From an uncultured bacterium (lineage in GTDB: Bacteria > Bacillota > Clostridia > Oscillospirales > Oscillospiraceae), in the NCBI GenBank assembly GCA_947364395.1, contig CANASS010000009.1, forward strand, positions 1 through 56,678: a stretch of 56,678 nucleotides of DNA, given 5' to 3'. How positions within the stretch are numbered: the first letter of the stretch is position 1; the number at the start of each line of letters is the position of its first letter. The position numbers were made by a program, and so were the translations under genes. Shown piece after piece: positions 51,782 to 56,678 of this stretch. The notes beneath the pieces were generated by a model. That model saw only the letters and a program-made list of their open reading frames with translations, did no database searches and was not told the DNA's origin.

Positions 51782-52576
51782 ATGCCTGAAGGAACGATTA
51801 ATCAAGCAGTAATGACACCTTATGAAATCATAGCAACCGTCCTTGCAGTCATAGCTCTGGTTCAACCATGGATTCTCGCTGCATGGAAAAAATTTTTTAA
51901 GCCGTTGAAGGTTTCTTTTATCCCATCGGCAAAAATAAAACTCTACTACAATCGCAGCGGGGCGTACATATACCTCGGCGGTGTGATTGAAGCAAAAAAT
52001 CGCCCCGCTGTTATCAAGGATATTTCGGCCAAAGTCATTCGTCAATGCGACAAAGCGGAGTTAACAATGGACTGGTCGTCTTTCATGGTACCCGTATTCC
52101 AGTCCGTTGGAGGAAATTCCATCACAACAAGCGAAATAGCCCGTCCGTTTATGATTGGTGCAAATAGGCTGAATCCAATTTTTGTGGAGTTTACAAATTT
52201 AGATACTCAGACAGTTGATCGTTTGATTAAGATATATGAAAAGCTGATATTAGAATCAAAGAGGATTTCAAATACAAACACACCGTTTGAGCAGGCAAAG
52301 GATCAATTGCAGGCAATTCCAGAATATCAGTCATTTCGTGAAGAACTTTTGGAAAATTTTTATTGGAAGGTCTCAGATTATCAAATTGAGTTGTCAATCA
52401 GCCATAGCGACAATAAAACTGAAGTTTACAGGTATCAGTTTTCATTGACTCAAGATGAGGTGAGCGAGTTCAAGAAAAACATTGATGTATCGATGTTGTG
52501 TGAACTTAGCCTTCTTTATTATCAGCCTACTAATTTCACTGTTTTCCAAAAAGCTTTTAACCCTTTGGAGGGATAG
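51782..52576 (+). CDS. membrane-anchored hypothetical protein of the defence-like island
   Basis: 264 aa from ATG 51782 (AAGGAG 8 nt upstream). An earlier ATG at 51743 is too close to the promoter. One N-terminal helix (EIIATVLAVIALVQPWILAA) leads to a soluble domain of about 220 residues with beta-rich start (KLYYNRSGAYIYLGGVIEAK). No known motif. Codon use is AT-rich, unlike the ribosomal or leu genes. Its stop is 2 nt before the truncated methylase, so it may have been transferred with a restriction cluster. Function unknown. Confidence 0.65.
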   Translation: MPEGTINQAVMTPYEIIATVLAVIALVQPWILAAWKKFFKPLKVSFIPSAKIKLYYNRSGAYIYLGGVIEAKNRPAVIKDISAKVIRQCDKAELTMDWSSFMVPVFQSVGGNSITTSEIARPFMIGANRLNPIFVEFTNLDTQTVDRLIKIYEKLILESKRISNTNTPFEQAKDQLQAIPEYQSFREELLENFYWKVSDYQIELSISHSDNKTEVYRYQFSLTQDEVSEFKKNIDVSMLCELSLLYYQPTNFTVFQKAFNPLEG

Positions 52577-52577
52577 T

Positions 52578-52820
52578 ATGCCCACACTTGATTGGATCAG
52601 AAAATCAAAAGTTATCAACCACCACCAGGAGGTTCCGTTCCGAGTGCTGGAGAACCAGTATACATACGGTGCAGATGACAGCGAAAACATGATTATCCAC
52701 GGCGATAATCTGGAGGCCCTCAAGGCCTTGCTGCCCAGGTATGAGGGCATCTATATTGAGGCTAAGTTACGCTTTCTGATACAAGACAACCTACCATGTG
52801 TAGGGCTAAAATCCGCTTGA
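52578..52820 (+). pseudogene. truncated type III restriction-modification methylase (Mod) N-terminus
   Basis: 80 aa. LDWIRKSKVINHHQEVPFRV and ENMIIHGDNLEALKALLPRY match the start of type III Mod N6-adenine methylases. Homology stops after RYEG at about 52757, before the DPPY catalytic motif. The rest (IYIEAKLRFLIQDNL) is unrelated. GGAGGG precedes the ATG. 52821-53007 holds no gene, only a GCGGTG/CACCGC hairpin near 52968. It is a deletion remnant. Confidence 0.75.
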
Positions 52821-53007
52821 ATCAAGGGATTTGTGGCGAAACAGCTCTGCTATTTTATGCCCGGAAATGGAGGTAGTCAGGAGAATCATTGGCCACTGCC
52901 AGAGTTTCCGCTGACAGGGTGTTCACAGGAAAGTGTTGTCCACTTGATTGTTTGACACCAAAACCAGCGGTGCAGGGAGGTAGAGTCCCCACACCGCCGT
53001 TTCTGTT

Positions 53008-53652
53008 TTAGCGGTTGTTGTCTCTGTAAGCTTTGCCGATAGCCTTGGCGCGGGCAAGCATCTGATAGATGCGCGGCCCGGAAACGCCAAGTTCGGCAGC
53101 GATTTCCTTCACATCATATCCCATCAGTTCCTTCATCTCAAGCGCACGCGCAATGCGGACATCCTCTGCGTCCATCAGGGCGCGGATTTCCTGGTACTCC
53201 ATCTTGCCGATAGCCTGCTCGTCCGCTGGCGCACCTTCTGCCGGGTCGTAGCCCGTTTCAATCAAGCCATCCCAGCTGATGACCGGAGGCTTGCGGTCGG
53301 CCTTGTGGGGGCACTTTGCGCAGGAAACCGTGGTCGGGCACTTGATCCAGGGCTTCCTCGTGCCGGGAATCATACACCTGACGCTGGCGAATCCCTGGGA
53401 ATGCTGGGTGTCGAGATAGCTCCACTGATCCTCCGCGAAAGCGCGGTTGGTGGTCTTGAAGAAATAGACCGTCATCTGCTCAGAACCGTGGAAATTCAGC
53501 GTTCGACAGTCATCCCAGGTAATTCCATAGTTGTCCAGGTCTGCCTTGTTCCTAATTTGGAGCGGCGCGTCGTACAGAACTTCGCCGTTCGGTCCGATGC
53601 TGGCGTGATGTCTGAATTCGGCTTCAGACGCAACCTTGATATTCTTTGCCAT
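53008..53652 (-). CDS. mobile-element-type protein with Cys cluster and C-terminal HTH
   Basis: 214 aa. The N-terminus MAKNIKVASEAEFRHHASIG has no known domain. A CPTTVSCAKCPHKADRK cluster may bind metal. The C-terminus is a sigma-like HTH (ELMGYDVKEIAAELGVSGPR, then IYQMLARAKA). Such proteins occur in conjugative elements of gut Clostridia, but the function is not known to me. AAAGGAG lies upstream and is buried in the palindrome at 53661. Confidence 0.7.
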   Translation of the reverse strand: MAKNIKVASEAEFRHHASIGPNGEVLYDAPLQIRNKADLDNYGITWDDCRTLNFHGSEQMTVYFFKTTNRAFAEDQWSYLDTQHSQGFASVRCMIPGTRKPWIKCPTTVSCAKCPHKADRKPPVISWDGLIETGYDPAEGAPADEQAIGKMEYQEIRALMDAEDVRIARALEMKELMGYDVKEIAAELGVSGPRIYQMLARAKAIGKAYRDNNR

Positions 53653-53660
53653 TTAGATTG

Positions 53661-53688
53661 GCTCCTTTCGTGAGTCACGAAACGGAGC
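53661..53688. promoter_or_regulatory. palindrome over the ribosome site of the 53008 gene
   Basis: GCTCC-TTTCGTGA-G-TCACGAAA-c-GGAGC, nearly perfect over 28 bp. On the minus-strand mRNA it would sequester AAAGGAGC. On DNA it could be an operator. The rest of 53689-54066 shows nothing firm. Confidence 0.55.
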
Positions 53689-54066
53689 GAATCCTTATGG
53701 CTATTCTGTTTTTGTCTCATTCGGCCACTCCGTTCGTATCGGTAGTGGCCAGCCGCGCAAGGACGCTGGCTTCTTGTTATCACCCACATCGGCCTTACGC
53801 GCTTTGGGAATCCGGACCCGCCGCCCTTTGTGAGTGATGGTGTGCAGTTCAGCTGCCTTCCGACTCGTCAGCCGGACGGTTGCGCCTCCTCTATCCTTAA
53901 TAGGCTTTCGGATTCTCAAAACGCTTGGGATGCAAGGGGTTCAAGAATCAGCAAATATAGAAATCACCCACTATTTCACAAAAAGGGCTTGACAAAACGC
54001 CCAAAATCTGCGGCGCTTCGCGCCTCTTGTTTACAAGGTAACGACTTGTGAACGGGGGCGATTTCC

Positions 54067-54213
54067 ATGTTTCCTAACTATCCCGGCGGCCACGGGGACT
54101 ACCAGGATTTCGTGGTCAGGCGGATGCGGGACCACTACGCGAATCCGACAGAACTGCTTAGAAAGGGAAAAACGAGGCGTTTTCCGAACTTGTTCTTAAA
54201 AACAGATACATAA
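54067..54213 (+). pseudogene. small ORF, possibly a truncated mobile-element gene
   Basis: 48 aa, MFPNYPGGHGDYQDFVVRRM onward, with GGGGG upstream. The first 34 codons are GC-rich and look coding, while the end (RRFPNLFLKTDT) is AT-rich, as if a gene were cut by a rearrangement near 54170. Otherwise unrecognised. 54214-54388 holds no gene. Confidence 0.35.
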
Positions 54214-54388
54214 TATTCCAAGTGAATTTAAACCGCATTGTACAAAGTTCAATGGAGAAATAAGGATCTCCGGGCTCCTTAGTGGAGCAGATAGCCTGTT
54301 TCCGTTGAAGAAAGTTCAATACGGAAAAAATATTTTTGGGCAAAAAATAGACCAGACTTTCGTCTGGCCTATCAGCGGTTATATTTGG

Positions 54389-55912
54389 TTAGATCGGTGG
54401 CTGCTTTATCAGATCTTGCATGCCTTCGGATTCGAGGTCTTCATAAATTTCATAGTATGGGGCCGCCCATCTGGTGCTGAGTAGCATCACATACATCTTA
54501 TTACTGTCCGGCCCGCAGTCTGTTGGGAACGAGATGTTGGCCAGCTTCAGCATTGCCTCGCTTACAGGATATGGCACCTGAATGCCAAGGAGGGCGGAAA
54601 CCACATTTAGATTCGTCAGGTTTTTACCACTGCGAAGATTGGAAATAGTATGGTTATCCAGCCCTGTAGTTGTATATAAGGCGCCAACGGTATAATTGCA
54701 TATTCCCTTACTCATAAGCTTCTTTAGCGCGGAACCGAATTCCATGTGTTCAATCGCCTCAAGCATCAGCCGCGCCATCTCGCAAACAAGACCATACTTT
54801 TTGAGTATGTCCTCGGAGATAAACTTCGAGTATTCAAATTTTTTGTCAGCCAGCTTTTTCGGAAGCACCACATAATGGAGGGTGCCATCATCGTCAGTAA
54901 CAAATTGCAAAAAGCATTCGTCCTCGTGAGAACGAGCATACTCGGTCAGATGCATTTTGCCGTCGGCACCACGCTGGACATACAGTTCCTGATTGAGGCA
55001 GACCTTCTCCTCCAAATAAGCAAAACAGCCTGTATCCATCATGCAGGCAACGGCATTTTTCTTGCTACTGCCGGAATACCATGCAGTAAGGCTCTTTCTT
55101 TTGACTGAGTGGGAAGCATTATATTGTACACCGTTAATTATGATGTGCCCGCCGATGGTACTACACTGGTTATTCGACTTGTGGGCGGTTTCGCTTCCCT
55201 CGGTAGCAGTATCGCTTTCCATTCCGGGGTCGGCAATATCATCATACAAATCCTTCCCGCCAGTGAGAATAAAGTGCTTCAGATAATTGTGGATAAGCAT
55301 TCCAAGGCGAAATTCTTTGTAGTTCTGCTTCTCCACAGCTATGAAGAAGACCCTGGCTTTGTCTCGATCCACGCTCGCCACTAATTCACTAAAGCGGTTC
55401 TCGTCATTGTAGTTTGCCTCCGTGACCTTGCGGTCGAGGAATTCCCTTAACTTGTCCGCATAGCAGCCAAGCCGTCGGACCATGCGGGCGATGCGAGAAT
55501 CTTCTTCACGGCGCATATACTCAGAGATGTAATCCCGGAAGGACTTATTCGGGTCAACCTGTATGTCTCCGGACTGAATATCGCGGATAAACAGGTTAGC
55601 GTATTTCTGCTCTTCTGGGCTGAGCATGCCAAATGACTTATGAAGGGCAGCAAGTGTATTCTCGAAGGTTTCTTGATCATAGCCGCCCTGCTCCCACAGC
55701 TTGTAGAACTTATCGAAACGGGAATTCATGTAGTCTGCATCGATGGCATCGGTTTGTATTTCGGTGATATGCGTGTCGATTTCAAACGGTGGGTCGCCGC
55801 CAAAGCCTCCTCCTCCTCCGGTAGAAAGCTCCTTATAGCGGTGAAGAAGTGCGAGGTAGGTCGGTTCATCAAAATCCACAGGAATGAAATTCTCTGTACC
55901 GTCCTCCAGCAC
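54389..55912 (-). pseudogene. HsdR C-terminal part with extra C-terminal HTH-like extension
   Basis: 507 codons in the same frame as the piece at 55931, separated by one TAG. Residues 1-225 are the type I restriction R-subunit C-terminal helical region (VDFDEPTYLALLHRYKELS, EQKYANLFIRDIQSGDI, SVDRDKARVFF). From about residue 228 to 507 an extension not usual for HsdR follows. It ends with an HTH-like stretch (GLDNHTISNLRSGKNLTNLN, then VVSALLGIQVPYPVSEAML) at about 410-462. An internal start at 55912 (GTG) is possible but lacks a good ribosome site. No hsdM or hsdS was seen. Confidence 0.7.
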
Positions 55913-55930
55913 TTCACTATACCGATCCTT

Positions 55931-56678
55931 CTACCAACTGAAGCCCTGAATCGTGGCTGCCTCAATGGTCTGATTCAGCTTCTTAAACAGCTTTGCAAAT
56001 TTGCCTACGCCTGCCTTTTCATCTGGAAGTCGCTCGAAGTTCTCGATTCCTGCATTTTTGAACAGGTCGGAAATCTCTGCGAAAAGACGGTTCATCTTTC
56101 TCAGGTTTCCCGGCAGCTTGGCAACAAACAGACCGATGGGTATATCCCCGGAGTAGGCCCGCACCGCTTCCTCAATGTTCCTCGCCATCGTATGAGGGCG
56201 GCGGTAGTACTTTATGATTCCGAATGGCTTCTCATCGCCATAGAGCCTGTTGGTACGGGAGAAGGCCTGAATCAGATTTTCATAATCCATAACCTTGTCC
56301 ATGTATAGGGTATTGATCCATTTGGAATCAAAGCCGGTCAGCATCTGGTTTACAACAATCAAGATGTTAATCTGCTCATCGGGACCAATATGACTATAGT
56401 GCTTCTTGTGCGCAAGGCGCAGTTGTACATCCTCCCGGAACTGGTCATAGCCAGACATGGAAAATGGTTGTCCAAACATGCGATCATAGTCCTCGAGCAT
56501 TTCAACAATTCCGTCTTCCTTGTCCAGAGACATTCCACCATTGTCATCAATGGTCGGGTCAAAGACACCCGTTATGTTCAGCTGCGGTGCCATGCCCCGG
56601 AGTAGTCTGTAATACGCCACAGCTTCGGTCTGTTGACAAAGTAGCAAAAACAAAAGAAATATGGTAAAATAAGAGGGA
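55931..56678 (-). pseudogene. hsdR: HsdR helicase-domain part, broken by an amber codon and running off the window
   Basis: The frame is open from the window edge to TAG 55931-55933. Type I restriction translocase motifs: INILIVVNQMLTGFDSKWIN (motif V region) and YENLIQAFSRTNRLYGDEKP (motif VI, Q-x-x-SRTNR). HsdR-like sequence is recognisable only up to about QQTEAVAYYRLL (56630); upstream the frame reads FTIFLLFLLC, unlike the family. The TAG follows GFSW where homologs usually carry Glu, so a GAG-to-TAG change is likely. It is probably inactive. Confidence 0.75.

Noticed and set aside
53701..53919. 72-codon minus-strand ORF upstream of the HTH protein gene
   Set aside because: Begins with TTG without a well-placed ribosome site, and the product has no recognisable features. 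It may be a remnant, but it cannot be supported.

Overview
The window looks like the chromosome of a GC-rich, endospore-forming member of the Clostridia, most likely Oscillospiraceae (Flavonifractor / Intestinimonas / Oscillibacter-like). The signs are spoIVA, a tryptophan T-box leader, GGAGG ribosome sites with some TTG and GTG starts, SLH-type surface proteins, c-di-GMP-I (GEMM) leaders, and gene families typical of that group. No rRNA, tRNA or CRISPR array was seen.

Layout. 1-3620: a CoA-disulfide reductase and a T-box-controlled TrpB2-type tryptophan synthase beta chain (minus strand). 3759-7450: a beta-helix surface protein behind a long leader with three tandem GEMM aptamers and a 23-codon leader ORF. 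Upstream of that lies a 249-bp element bounded by 18-bp perfect inverted repeats, which carries a strong outward promoter and abuts a tyrosine recombinase gene. This reads as an invertible promoter switch stacked on c-di-GMP riboswitches. 7728-12780: a YcdB/SLH protein and a hybrid histidine kinase. 13044-15530: the rpmG-secE-nusG-rplK-rplA operon behind an attenuator-like leader. 15588-24852: GNAT, ruvX, an O-antigen ligase-like membrane protein, a BlaR1/BlaI-type pair with its operator, a Na/Pi transporter and spoIVA. 24926-27996: a second c-di-GMP locus, with promoter, aptamer, terminator, second aptamer and a long coiled-coil surface protein whose C-terminal module matches that of the first. 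28058-34185: a Crp/Fnr regulator divergent from leuCDB, a degenerate CoaX-like protein and an aminotransferase. 34336-51400: yceD-rpmF, a serine recombinase, birA-htrA, a two-component system, CDF transporter, U32 peptidase, mltG, a Cys/Gly-rich miniprotein, folate / DJ-1 / glycosyltransferase genes and a TrpXYZ-like ABC transporter.

51400-56678 is different. It is AT-richer and full of fragments: a membrane-anchored orphan, a truncated type III modification methylase, a mobile-element-type HTH protein, and a type I restriction HsdR broken by an in-frame amber codon with an unusual C-terminal extension. It looks like a decayed defence or mobile island.

The main biological story is two co-designed surface-protein loci that both read c-di-GMP through tandem aptamers. 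One of them also appears to be phase-variable through a dedicated recombinase. In the orientation sequenced, its invertible promoter points away from the surface gene, which implies OFF. Functions are inferred by family recognition from sequence alone; no database search or folding computation was run.
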